From Streptosporangium amethystogenes (GTDB lineage: Bacteria; Actinomycetota; Actinomycetes; Streptosporangiales; Streptosporangiaceae): DNA of 64,000 nucleotides. A program made the translations under genes and the position numbers. The notes under the pieces were generated by a model. It was given only the letters and a program-made list of their open reading frames with translations, made no database searches and was not told the DNA's origin. The stretch spans positions 1 through 64,000 of the forward strand of contig NZ_JOEQ01000035.1 of assembly GCF_000721075.1 (NCBI RefSeq), in the 5' to 3' direction. Positions 1-8,958 of the stretch are shown piece by piece (position 1 is the first letter of the stretch; each line of letters begins with the position of its first letter).

Positions 1-451
1 CATCTACGGGCTGGGGCGTACCAGCGTCTGCGCCGAGCCGGGCGACTCGGGTGGCTCGTTCATCTCGGTGGACCAGGCCCAGGGGGTCACCTCCGGCGGC
101 TCCGGCGACTGCACCACGGGTGGTGTCACCTACTTCCAGCCGGTCAACGAGATCCTCACCGCCTACGGCCTGACCCTGCTGACCGACAGCACCGCCACCC
201 CACCAGGCGCCGCCTCACCCGCTCCGGAGGTCTGCGCCGGCTACCCGAACACCTACACCGGCACGCTGAACAACGGTCGGTCCGTCTCCCAGCCGAGCCG
301 GTACTACCGGGCCGCCGTCGCCGGCACGCACTCCGCCTGCCTGGACGGCCAGATCAGCTACACCGGCCCGCCCGGCTTCTACCGCTACCGGGTGGTCTCG
401 GTGAGCGGCTCCGGCCCCTACACACTGAAGGCCAAGACGCCCGGCAGGTAA
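1..451 (+). CDS. S1 family secreted serine protease, C-terminal part
   Basis: The frame is open from base 2, so the 5' end lies outside the window; 149 residues are visible. The catalytic serine motif GDSGGS is present near residues 19-24 of the fragment, followed by the GGSGDC and YFQPVNEIL features typical of streptogrisin/alpha-lytic proteases. About 80 residues follow the protease core: a short Pro/Ala linker and a small domain with two cysteines and an aromatic-rich end ([10 protein letters not shown]), perhaps a substrate-binding or pre-peptidase-type domain. The family is exported and made as a pro-enzyme; that half cannot be seen here. The identity of the tail domain is inference. Confidence 0.85.
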   Translation, partial: IYGLGRTSVCAEPGDSGGSFISVDQAQGVTSGGSGDCTTGGVTYFQPVNEILTAYGLTLLTDSTATPPGAASPAPEVCAGYPNTYTGTLNNGRSVSQPSRYYRAAVAGTHSACLDGQISYTGPPGFYRYRVVSVSGSGPYTLKAKTPGR

Positions 452-549
452 CACGTCATGTCTCGCGGAGTGAGACAGATGGCCGGGGCGGCGGTACGGC
501 GATGTAGAGTGCCTAAGACCTGCTTGTCAGGTTTCCAACTGAATATTTG

Positions 550-688
550 CTCATCCAGAGGGGTGGAGGGATCGGCCCTGCGAAGCCCCGGCAACCATCC
601 CGGTTCAAGACTCGTGATCGACACGAGGTCGGCCGGGACAGGTGCCAATTCCGGTCTGTGACCAGGGTGGTCCGCAGACGAAGATGAG
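550..688 (+). promoter_or_regulatory. SAM-I (S-box) riboswitch upstream of thrC-like gene
   Basis: The core shows the S-box signatures in order: GGTGGAGGGA at 562-571, GGCCCTGCGAAGCCCCGGCAA at about 573-593, and GGTGCCAATTCC at 641-652. GTCTG-N-GACC (654-663) can pair with GGTC-N2-CAGAC (668-679) as the P4 hairpin. CTCATC (550-555) pairs with GATGAG (683-688) to close P1. The P1 3' strand runs into the purine-rich ribosome binding site of the next gene (686-695), so control of translation is the simplest reading. The sequence class is clear; the direction (repression by SAM) is family knowledge. Confidence 0.9.
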
Positions 689-704
689 GGAAAGGCCTCG
701 CTTC

Positions 705-1997
705 ATGGCGCTCGCAACCACTGAGAACACCACCGCCTCGCTCAGCCGTGTCGAAGACACGCAAAACCAGCACTTCGGCCCCGCCGTGGCCCTGTCCTGT
801 CGCGAGTGCGGTGCCCGCTACGACCTCGGCCCGAGCTTCGCCTGTATCGAGTGTTTCGGGCCCCTTGAGATCGCCTACGACTTCGGGCGGGTGACCCGGG
901 AGCAGATCGCCGAGGGGCCGGCCAACATCTGGCGTTACCGCTCGCTGCTGCCCGTCCCCGCCGACGTGGCCTCCAAGCCCAACATGGAGCCCGGCTGGAC
1001 CAGGCTCGTCAACGCCGGCAACCTCGCCCGCGAGCTGGGCATGCGCTCGCTGCACGTGAAGGACGACTCCGGCAATCCCACGCACTCCTTCAAGGACCGC
1101 GTGGTGGCCATCGCCGTCGAGGCGGCCCGTAACTTCGGCTTCCACACCCTCTCCTGCTCCTCCACCGGCAATCTGGCCGGTGCCGCCGCTGCCGCCGCCG
1201 CGCGGGCCGGGCTGGACGCCTGCGTGTTCATCCCCGCCGACCTGGAGGAGGCCAAGATCGTCATGGCCTCCGTGTACGGGGGCAGGCTCATCGGCATCGA
1301 GGGCACCTACGATGATGTGAACCGCTTCTGCTCGGAGCTCATCGGCGACGAGCTGGGCGAGAAGTGGGGATTCGTCAACGTCAACCTCCGGCCGTACTAC
1401 GCCGAGGGCTCCAAGACGCTGGCGTACGAGATCGCCGAGCAGCTCGGCTGGCGCGTTCCTGACCAGATCGTCGTGCCGGTCGCGTCGGGTTCCCAGCTCA
1501 CGAAGATCGACAAGGGTTTCAAGGAACTGATCGAGCTCGGTCTCGTCGAGGACAGGCCGTACAAGATCTTTGCGGCCCAGGCCGAGGGATGCTCCCCGGT
1601 CTCCGCCGCCTACAAGGCGGGCCACGACGTGATCCGCCCGGTGAAGCCGGACACGATCGCCAAGTCGCTGGCGATCGGCAACCCCGCCGACGGTCCGTAC
1701 GTGCTGGACATCGCCCGCCGCACCGGCGGCGCGGTCGAGGACGTCACCGATCCCGAGATCGTCGACGCGATCCGGCTGCTGGCCAGGACCGAGGGCATCT
1801 TCGCCGAGACGGCCGGAGGTGTCACCGTCGGCGTGCTCCGCAAACTGGTCGCGGCGGGGAGGCTCGACCCGGAGGCGGAGACCGTGGTTCTCAACACCGG
1901 CGACGGTCTCAAGACCCTCGACGCGGTGGCCGCCGAGGCGCGCCCCACCGCTGTGATTCGCCCCTCCCTTGACGCATTCCGTGCGGCAATCGCCTAG
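705..1997 (+). CDS. thrC: Threonine synthase-like PLP enzyme (possibly homocysteine-forming)
   Basis: This is a 430-residue fold-type II PLP enzyme. It has an N-terminal zinc-ribbon-like segment (C32, C35, C47, C50), the PLP lysine in SFKDR (K130) and the phosphate loop SSTGNLAG. The ATG at 705 is chosen because GAGGGAAAGG lies 9 bases upstream; an earlier in-frame GTG at 642 lies inside the riboswitch. Threonine synthase turns O-phosphohomoserine into threonine. A SAM riboswitch directly in front and a MoaD-like carrier 22 bases behind suggest instead sulfur transfer to O-phosphohomoserine to give homocysteine, as I recall reported for a Streptomyces ThrC homologue. The fold is certain; the exact reaction is open. 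Confidence 0.88.
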   Translation: MALATTENTTASLSRVEDTQNQHFGPAVALSCRECGARYDLGPSFACIECFGPLEIAYDFGRVTREQIAEGPANIWRYRSLLPVPADVASKPNMEPGWTRLVNAGNLARELGMRSLHVKDDSGNPTHSFKDRVVAIAVEAARNFGFHTLSCSSTGNLAGAAAAAAARAGLDACVFIPADLEEAKIVMASVYGGRLIGIEGTYDDVNRFCSELIGDELGEKWGFVNVNLRPYYAEGSKTLAYEIAEQLGWRVPDQIVVPVASGSQLTKIDKGFKELIELGLVEDRPYKIFAAQAEGCSPVSAAYKAGHDVIRPVKPDTIAKSLAIGNPADGPYVLDIARRTGGAVEDVTDPEIVDAIRLLARTEGIFAETAGGVTVGVLRKLVAAGRLDPEAETVVLNTGDGLKTLDAVAAEARPTAVIRPSLDAFRAAIA

Positions 1998-2019
1998 AAA
2001 TCGTGAAAGGTACTGAATT

Positions 2020-2295
2020 ATGAGCGTTTCTGTGCGGATTCCGACGATTCTCCGGACTTACACCGATGGTGCTGCCGAGGTGAGCGGAGAGGGCGAGACC
2101 CTGCGCGGCGTCCTCCAGAAGCTTGACGCGGACTTCCCGGGGATCGGTGCCCGAATTCTTGATGAAACGGGTAAGATCCGCCGTTTTGTCAACGTCTATG
2201 TCGGAGATGAGGATGTCCGCTTCGCTGACAACCTCGACACGGCCACGCCCTCCGGTGTCCAGATCTCCATCATCCCGGCGGTCGCCGGGGGCTGA
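2020..2295 (+). CDS. MoaD/ThiS-family sulfur carrier protein
   Basis: This 91-residue beta-grasp protein ends in the diglycine (AVAGG) needed for adenylation and thiocarboxylation. Its start has GAAAGG 11 bases upstream. It follows the ThrC-like gene by 22 bases in the same transcript and so falls under the same SAM riboswitch. MoaD/ThiS/CysO-type carriers deliver sulfide as a C-terminal thiocarboxylate to cofactor or amino-acid synthases. With this neighbour, a role as sulfur donor for homocysteine or methionine synthesis is the best inference; molybdopterin synthesis is unlikely because no moa genes are nearby. A hairpin terminator closes the unit. Confidence 0.87.
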   Translation: MSVSVRIPTILRTYTDGAAEVSGEGETLRGVLQKLDADFPGIGARILDETGKIRRFVNVYVGDEDVRFADNLDTATPSGVQISIIPAVAGG

Positions 2296-2342
2296 GACCC
2301 ACCGCCGCCGCACTCTCCCAAGGGTGCTCGCGACGCCTCTCC

Positions 2343-2380
2343 ATGACACCCGCCCGGCTCCGGCCGCGTGCGGGTGTCAT
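2343..2380 (+). terminator. Terminator hairpin after the sulfur carrier gene
   Basis: ATGACACCCG (2343-2352) pairs perfectly with CGGGTGTCAT (2371-2380) around a GC-rich loop. It lies 48 bases after the MoaD-like stop codon and before the AT-rich leader of the next gene. Confidence 0.75.
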
Positions 2381-2399
2381 GCTTTGTGGCGTAAACCGG

Positions 2400-2631
2400 T
2401 ATTTGCGGTGGGGAAAGATGATGTAATCTTTAACTAACTAATAGTGATAGTCAAACTATGTTCTCGTACTAAATGCTCTTGTAAAGAGCTAGTTTGGTGC
2501 TTGACTCTGTTGCCCAACCGGTTCCCACAGGTATGGTCGAGGACGATCGATGTGGCGAAGTCTGCCCCGGAGATTGAGGACTTCGCGAGAGGAATGGGCG
2601 TCGTCCTTAAGTCCAGTAAGAGGAGTCGCAA
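2400..2631 (+). promoter_or_regulatory. AT-rich leader of cold-shock gene with interrupted inverted repeat
   Basis: This 230-base stretch is far richer in A+T than its surroundings, especially 2410-2510. AAGAGCTAGTTTG (2484-2496) is the exact complement of CAAACTA (2452-2458) plus GCTCTT (2475-2480), with a 16-base interruption in the left arm. Long structured leaders are known to control cold-shock mRNAs; that this one does so is inference. No convincing -35/-10 pair was found. Confidence 0.5.
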
Positions 2632-2832
2632 GTGGCGCAGGGCACCGTCAAATGGTTCAACGCGGACAAGGGCTACGGCTTCATCGCGGTAGACGGTGGT
2701 AAGGATGTGTTCGTCCATTACTCCGCGATCATGATGGATGGCTACCGTGCACTCGAACAGGGCCAGCGAGTCGAGTTCGAGATCACCCAGGGGCAGAAGG
2801 GTCCCCAGGCGGAGTCCGTCCGGGCGGTCTGA
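2632..2832 (+). CDS. Cold-shock protein, CspA family
   Basis: A 66-residue single cold-shock domain. The RNA-binding motifs KGYGFI (RNP1-like) and VFVHYS (RNP2-like) are both present, and the length is that of classical CspA proteins. The start is a GTG with AGAGGAG eight bases upstream. Such proteins bind single-stranded RNA or DNA and prevent secondary structure, in growth as well as after cold shock. It is monocistronic, with a long AT-rich leader upstream and a strong terminator downstream. Confidence 0.95.
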   Translation: MAQGTVKWFNADKGYGFIAVDGGKDVFVHYSAIMMDGYRALEQGQRVEFEITQGQKGPQAESVRAV

Positions 2833-2908
2833 CATGGCCGTCCCGTGACCCCGCGGGAAGGCTTCGGTGGACCCCGCGGCAGCGCAGCCCGCCGGATCCA
2901 CACCACCT

Positions 2909-2945
2909 AGGCCCGGCTCGCCTCCCCAATCGGCGAGCCGGGCCT
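2909..2945 (+). terminator. Strong terminator after cold-shock gene
   Basis: AGGCCCGGCTCGCC (2909-2922) pairs perfectly over 14 bases with GGCGAGCCGGGCCT (2932-2945). The loop is nine bases. Only a short T-poor tail follows, as is usual in actinomycetes. Confidence 0.85.
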
Positions 2946-3046
2946 TCGCTTTGCGCGGAACACACGCCCGCATGGCGCGGCGTATGCACTGACGTGGCCC
3001 GGAGCGGATGCCCGCCTCGGGCGCGACGCAGGTCAAGGGATCGTGG

Positions 3047-4844
<1,798 letters not shown>

Positions 4845-4862
4845 GTCCAACCGCTTTCGCAT

Positions 4863-4900
4863 AAAAGAGGCGACCCTGAGATGTCGGGGCCGCCTCTTTT
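4863..4900 (+). terminator. Terminator after groEL
   Basis: AAAAGAGGCG (4863-4872) pairs with CGCCTCTTTT (4891-4900), ending in a T run. It is one of the few classical intrinsic terminators in the window. Confidence 0.9.
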
Positions 4901-5213
4901 GCGTGTTTCCCGAGGTCTCGTCCTGACGGCCGCCACAGGAGAGACCGTGAGCTGTGGTATTCGATCAGGAAGCCACCCGTGCGGAACCGCGGGGCTCGAA
5001 AACCTGGCCGACAACACAGAGAAGGGGAGGCTGTGATCACATCCATGCCGTTTGACTGACTTCGGCACCATCGAGCAATGAATGGACAGGGCGGGCGTAC
5101 CAAGGGCTCAAGCCAGCGTGTCGTTTCCGGGACATGATGCCGTGCGGCCATAGAACGAAGTCCCTGCTGTGGGGATGGGGTTCTTGGAGGTACGGCGGTA
5201 GGTGAGGGGAACG
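4901..5213. other. Intergenic stretch, no gene seen
   Basis: There is no supported coding frame in these 313 bases. A 10-base palindrome TGTGATCACA lies at 5032-5041, and TTGACT follows at about 5051, a possible -35 element for the next gene without a convincing -10. GAGGGGA at 5204-5210 is the ribosome binding site of the downstream gene. Confidence 0.4.
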
Positions 5214-6350
5214 ATGGATCATAACCACTGGAAACCATCTGGTCGGTTACCGGGGGGTGGGTGGCGGTCGCGCGTCCTTCCAGCCATGGCGGTGCTGGTC
5301 ATCATGGCCGGCCTGGCGGTGCCGACGGCCACGGTCGCGGCGACCACGCCGCCGGAGAACGTCGTCTACGTGACCAACTCGCAGTCGAACACCGTTTCGG
5401 TGATCGACACGACGACCAACAAGGTCACCGCCACCATCCCGGTCGGTGAGAACCCCATCGGGGTGGCGGTCGCTCCCGACAACGCGCATGTCTACGTGAC
5501 CAACGCGCAGTCGAACACCGTTTCGGTGATCGACACGAGGATCAACAAGGTCACCGCCACCGTCCCCATCAACGGCCACCCTGTCGGGGTCGACGTCTCC
5601 TACGGAGGCACCCGTGTCTACGTGACCAACTCGCAGTCGAACACCGTTTCGGTGATCGACACGGCGACCAACAGGGTCATCGCCATCATCCCGGTCGGCC
5701 ACAGCCCGTTCAGGCTCACCGCCATTCCCTATCGCCGTGTCTACGTGGCCAACCAGGACTCCAACACCGTGTCGGTGATCAGCACGGTGACCAACAGGGT
5801 CATCGCCACCATCCCGGTCGGCCGCAGCCCGTTCGGAATCAGATTCGCCCCCAACCGCCTCCGCGTCTATGTGGCCAACCAGGACTCCGACACCGTGTCG
5901 GTGATCAGCACGAGGACCAACAAGGTCATCGCCACCATCTCCGCCGGTAACAATCCCTCCAGGGTCGCGGTCTCCGCTGACAGTGCCCTCGTCTACGTGA
6001 CCAATCTGCTCCCGAACCTCGTGTCGGTGATCGATGCCAAGACCAACAAGGTCATCGTCAGGATCCCGGTCGAGGGCGCTCCCTTCGGGATCACGATCTC
6101 CCCTGACGGCGCCCAGGTCTACGTGACCAACCTGGACACGGACACCGTGTCGGTGATCGACGCCAAGACCAACAAGGTCATCAGCGTCATCCCGGTCGGC
6201 AGGAATCCTTTCGGGATCAGAGCGGCGAACCCCGTGCGCAGGCCGAGGAACCTTCCGTACCGCTCGGCGCCGGCCTCCCGGGACGCGCCGATCAGGCGGT
6301 CACCCGGTGAGCTGGGTGGGAAGCTCCCGGGCGTGCAGGACGGTCAGTGA
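5214..6350 (+). CDS. Secreted YVTN-repeat beta-propeller protein
   Basis: This 378-residue protein has a basic N-terminus, a hydrophobic stretch (VLPAMAVLVIMAGLAV) and an AxA-type cleavage region near residue 45. About seven to eight repeats of roughly 42 residues follow, each carrying VYVTN or VYVAN, NTVSVI and a KVIATIPVG-like strand. Such YNCE/YVTN repeats fold into seven-bladed beta-propellers, usually protein-binding surfaces or lactonase-like folds; the ligand is unknown. The ATG at 5214 has GAGGGGA close upstream. The arginine- and proline-rich tail leaves the repeat pattern and overlaps the convergent helicase gene by 51 bases. Confidence 0.85.
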   Translation: MDHNHWKPSGRLPGGGWRSRVLPAMAVLVIMAGLAVPTATVAATTPPENVVYVTNSQSNTVSVIDTTTNKVTATIPVGENPIGVAVAPDNAHVYVTNAQSNTVSVIDTRINKVTATVPINGHPVGVDVSYGGTRVYVTNSQSNTVSVIDTATNRVIAIIPVGHSPFRLTAIPYRRVYVANQDSNTVSVISTVTNRVIATIPVGRSPFGIRFAPNRLRVYVANQDSDTVSVISTRTNKVIATISAGNNPSRVAVSADSALVYVTNLLPNLVSVIDAKTNKVIVRIPVEGAPFGITISPDGAQVYVTNLDTDTVSVIDAKTNKVISVIPVGRNPFGIRAANPVRRPRNLPYRSAPASRDAPIRRSPGELGGKLPGVQDGQ

Positions 6351-8324
6351 GGTGACCGCCCGGGTCAGGACCACGTACAGGCGGGCCAGGCCGCGGGGTT
6401 CGGCGTCGACGATGTCCGCGGGTTCGACCACGATCACGTGGTCGTACTCCAGGCCCTTGGCCAGGGTCGCCGGGATGACCAGGATGCGGTGGTCCTCGAC
6501 GGTGTCGGGGCTCAGCACCCGGTGGTCCAGATCGGACAGGGCCTCGGACGCGGCGCCCACCAGGGCGTCGGGGACGATGACGCCGATCGAGCCCTGGCGG
6601 GCGAGTGCCTCCCGCGCGGCATGGGCCAGCGCCGTGGCCAGGTCGGGGGCCGGCCGCACCGACAGGGAGCCCGCGCCGGGGCGCAGTGACCGGGGGGCGG
6701 CCAGGTCCGGAGCGACGGAGGGCAGCAGCCTGGCAGCGTAGTCGAGGACCTCGCGGGGCACGCGGAAGCCGAGGGTCAGTTCGGTGACGACGCCGTCCTC
6801 GAAGCCCAGATGACCCAGGACCTCGCTCCAGGACCGGGCGGACCAGGGCGTGGTGCCCTGGGCGAGGTCGCCCAGGACGGTGGCGGAGCCGGTGCGGCAG
6901 CGCCGGCCGAGGGCGCGCAACTGCATCGCCGACAGGTCCTGGGCCTCGTCCACGACCAGGTGGCCCAGCGGGACGGTCCGCTCGATCATGTCGCCCAGCT
7001 CGTCCATCAGCGCGCCGTCGGCCGCCGACCACTTCGCCGAGCGAAAGGACTTGGCCGGCTTGGGCCAGAGCAGCAGCGACTGCTCGGCGGCGGTGAGATC
7101 GTCCTTGGCGGCGGCGGCGAGGAAGGCGGGGTCGCTGAACAGCCGGTGGAGCACCTGCTGCGGAGTCAGCTTGGGCCAGACCGCGTCCACGAGCTGCCTG
7201 ACCGGCTTGGACCTGGCGACCGCGTCCTGCACCCGATCGTCGGGAGACTCACCGCGCTGCTCCATCCGGACGAGCACCAGGTGGGCGAGCCGCTGGGCGA
7301 GCGTCGTGCGCCCCGGACCGTAGCGGGTGGTGCCGCGGAGCGAGGCGACGATCTCGCGGACCTCGTGGTCCGCCACCCGGTAGCGGTTGATCCCCTTGGT
7401 GAACAGCACGCCCTCGGTGGGCTTGACCACGTGCGCCCACAGGGCGCGTCGGAGTACACCGACAATCTTCGCGTCGCCCTTGAGCGTGCCGACCGCGGGG
7501 TCCTCGGGCGCGGAGTGGTCGCCGAGGATCCCGGCGACCGTGGTCTGGTCGACCTTGACCTCGCCCAGCGCGGGCAGGACCGAGGAGATGTAGGAGAGGA
7601 ACGCCCGGTTCGGGCCGACGATCATCACGCCCGACCTGGCGAGCCGCTCACGGTGGGTGAAGAGCAGGTAGGCGGCCCGGTGCAGGCCGACGGCGGTCTT
7701 CCCGGTGCCGGGGGCACCCTGGACGCACACCGTCCGGCCGAGTTCGGAGCGGACGATCTCGTCCTGGTCGGGCTGGATCGTCGCGACGATGTCGCGCATC
7801 GGTCCCGAGCGGGGGCGCTCGATCTCCTCGGTGAGGATCCTGCTCTGGGCGGGGGCGGCGTCGCCCGAATCGAGGCGCTCGTCCTCGTAGGCGGTCAGGT
7901 CGCCGCCCTGGTAACCGAATCGGCGGCGCAGCACGACGCGCATCGGATCGGACGGACTGGCCTGGTAGAAGGCCCGTGAGACCGGGGCACGCCAGTCGAT
8001 CACCAGGGGGCGGCTGCGGTCGTCGTGGACGTGTCTGCGTCCGACGTAGACCGTGCCGGGAAGGTCGTCGCCCGCCTGGCGGTCGAGGCGGCCGAAGAAC
8101 AGGGGCGTGCCCGAGTGGTCGGCGAGCGCCGCGACCCGCTGGTCCAGCAGCGCCTGCAGGATCTGCTGGGAGACCCAGTCTCCGGCGGCGTCGGAGGAGA
8201 GGGACTGGGCGTGCTCGCGCATCGCGCGCAGCGCCGTTCTGGAGGTGGCCAGGTGCTCGCGCTCGGTGGCGAGGATCCGGGCGGGATCATCGGTTATGTC
8301 AAGGGCCAATTGATGTGCGGGCAC
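6300..8324 (-). CDS. helR: HelD/HelR-type RNA polymerase-associated UvrD-like helicase
   Basis: A superfamily 1 ATPase of about 674 residues. The N-terminal helical arm (residues 1-60) is followed by a segment with VIDWRAPVSRAFY, Walker A GAPGTGKT near residue 205, and Walker B-like VVDEAQDLS. The C-terminal motifs include GFRVPREVLDYA and KGLEYDHVIVVEP. This architecture is that of HelD/HelR, which binds RNA polymerase, recycles stalled complexes and in actinobacteria can displace rifamycins. The GTG at 8324 is preferred because GGGAGG lies nine bases upstream; an in-frame ATG exists at 8411. No rifamycin-associated upstream element was recognised. The 3' end overlaps the convergent propeller gene. 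Confidence 0.83.
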   Translation of the reverse strand: MPAHQLALDITDDPARILATEREHLATSRTALRAMREHAQSLSSDAAGDWVSQQILQALLDQRVAALADHSGTPLFFGRLDRQAGDDLPGTVYVGRRHVHDDRSRPLVIDWRAPVSRAFYQASPSDPMRVVLRRRFGYQGGDLTAYEDERLDSGDAAPAQSRILTEEIERPRSGPMRDIVATIQPDQDEIVRSELGRTVCVQGAPGTGKTAVGLHRAAYLLFTHRERLARSGVMIVGPNRAFLSYISSVLPALGEVKVDQTTVAGILGDHSAPEDPAVGTLKGDAKIVGVLRRALWAHVVKPTEGVLFTKGINRYRVADHEVREIVASLRGTTRYGPGRTTLAQRLAHLVLVRMEQRGESPDDRVQDAVARSKPVRQLVDAVWPKLTPQQVLHRLFSDPAFLAAAAKDDLTAAEQSLLLWPKPAKSFRSAKWSAADGALMDELGDMIERTVPLGHLVVDEAQDLSAMQLRALGRRCRTGSATVLGDLAQGTTPWSARSWSEVLGHLGFEDGVVTELTLGFRVPREVLDYAARLLPSVAPDLAAPRSLRPGAGSLSVRPAPDLATALAHAAREALARQGSIGVIVPDALVGAASEALSDLDHRVLSPDTVEDHRILVIPATLAKGLEYDHVIVVEPADIVDAEPRGLARLYVVLTRAVTSLTVLHARELPTQLTG

Positions 8325-8437
8325 GCTGAAGCGCCTCCCATTCGATAAACGGAGGTGGTGGTCATCGGGTAGCGAATGGACCAGCTTAGCGGCGATGCGG
8401 GTGTGTCTCAAAAGGATTAACGCCGGACTGGGGTGCG

Positions 8438-8770
8438 GTGAGCGCGGGTATCCCGATGGTCGTGCGGATCTCCCCTGTCATACCGACGGTCGCCAATCTT
8501 CTACTGGCCGCGCTCTGGGGGCTTTCGGTGTTCGCGGGCTGGGGAACGGAGGCGTTCTGCTCCGACCCGGGCTGCGTGGCTCGGCTGGGCGGGGTGGCCG
8601 GGGCGTCGGCCCTGTTCGCGGTAATCGCGGCCGGCTGCACGGCGGGCGCCTGGCTGGTGCCCCGGATTCGCGATGACGAAAATCGTTTTATCACCCTGAT
8701 GATCGCTGCGGTGATCATGTGGATGATCGCGGAAAGCGTTTTCTTTGTCGGCGGCCTGATCGTTCGGTAA
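8438..8770 (+). CDS. Small membrane protein, three or four predicted helices
   Basis: A 110-residue hydrophobic protein. Likely membrane segments lie around residues 13-33, 48-70 and 83-108, with two cysteines in the loop FCSDPGCVA. It starts with GTG at 8438 (an ATG at 8456 is an alternative) and is divergent from the HelR-like gene. I do not recognise a family with a known role. The conserved-looking cysteine pair and charged RDDE loop argue that it is a real gene and not a chance frame. Confidence 0.7.
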   Translation: MSAGIPMVVRISPVIPTVANLLLAALWGLSVFAGWGTEAFCSDPGCVARLGGVAGASALFAVIAAGCTAGAWLVPRIRDDENRFITLMIAAVIMWMIAESVFFVGGLIVR

Positions 8771-8958
8771 TCGTCCTGGCACCCTCCGTCATTCTCCTGG
8801 GAAATGGTGAAAAAGCCAGGCGAACATGGTGACTCCCGCAGATCATGGGGGTATGTCGCCAGTGGCCGTAAGGCCTAGCGAGGGGGTGGTTTGTTTGTCG
8901 AAAGCCCGCGGGATTTCGTGGACCTGACACAAATTGACGGCGTGTTCGCCAGGTGGGG

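Noticed and set aside
513..1625. Long minus-strand open frame (370 codons) opposite the thrC-like gene
   Set aside because: It is antisense to a well-supported PLP enzyme, rich in Gly/Asp/Val/His typical of shadow frames in high-GC DNA, and has no domain or ribosome site.
8340..8437. Rifamycin-associated element before the HelR-type gene
   Set aside because: I looked for a long GGGGCTTGC-type inverted repeat and did not see one.
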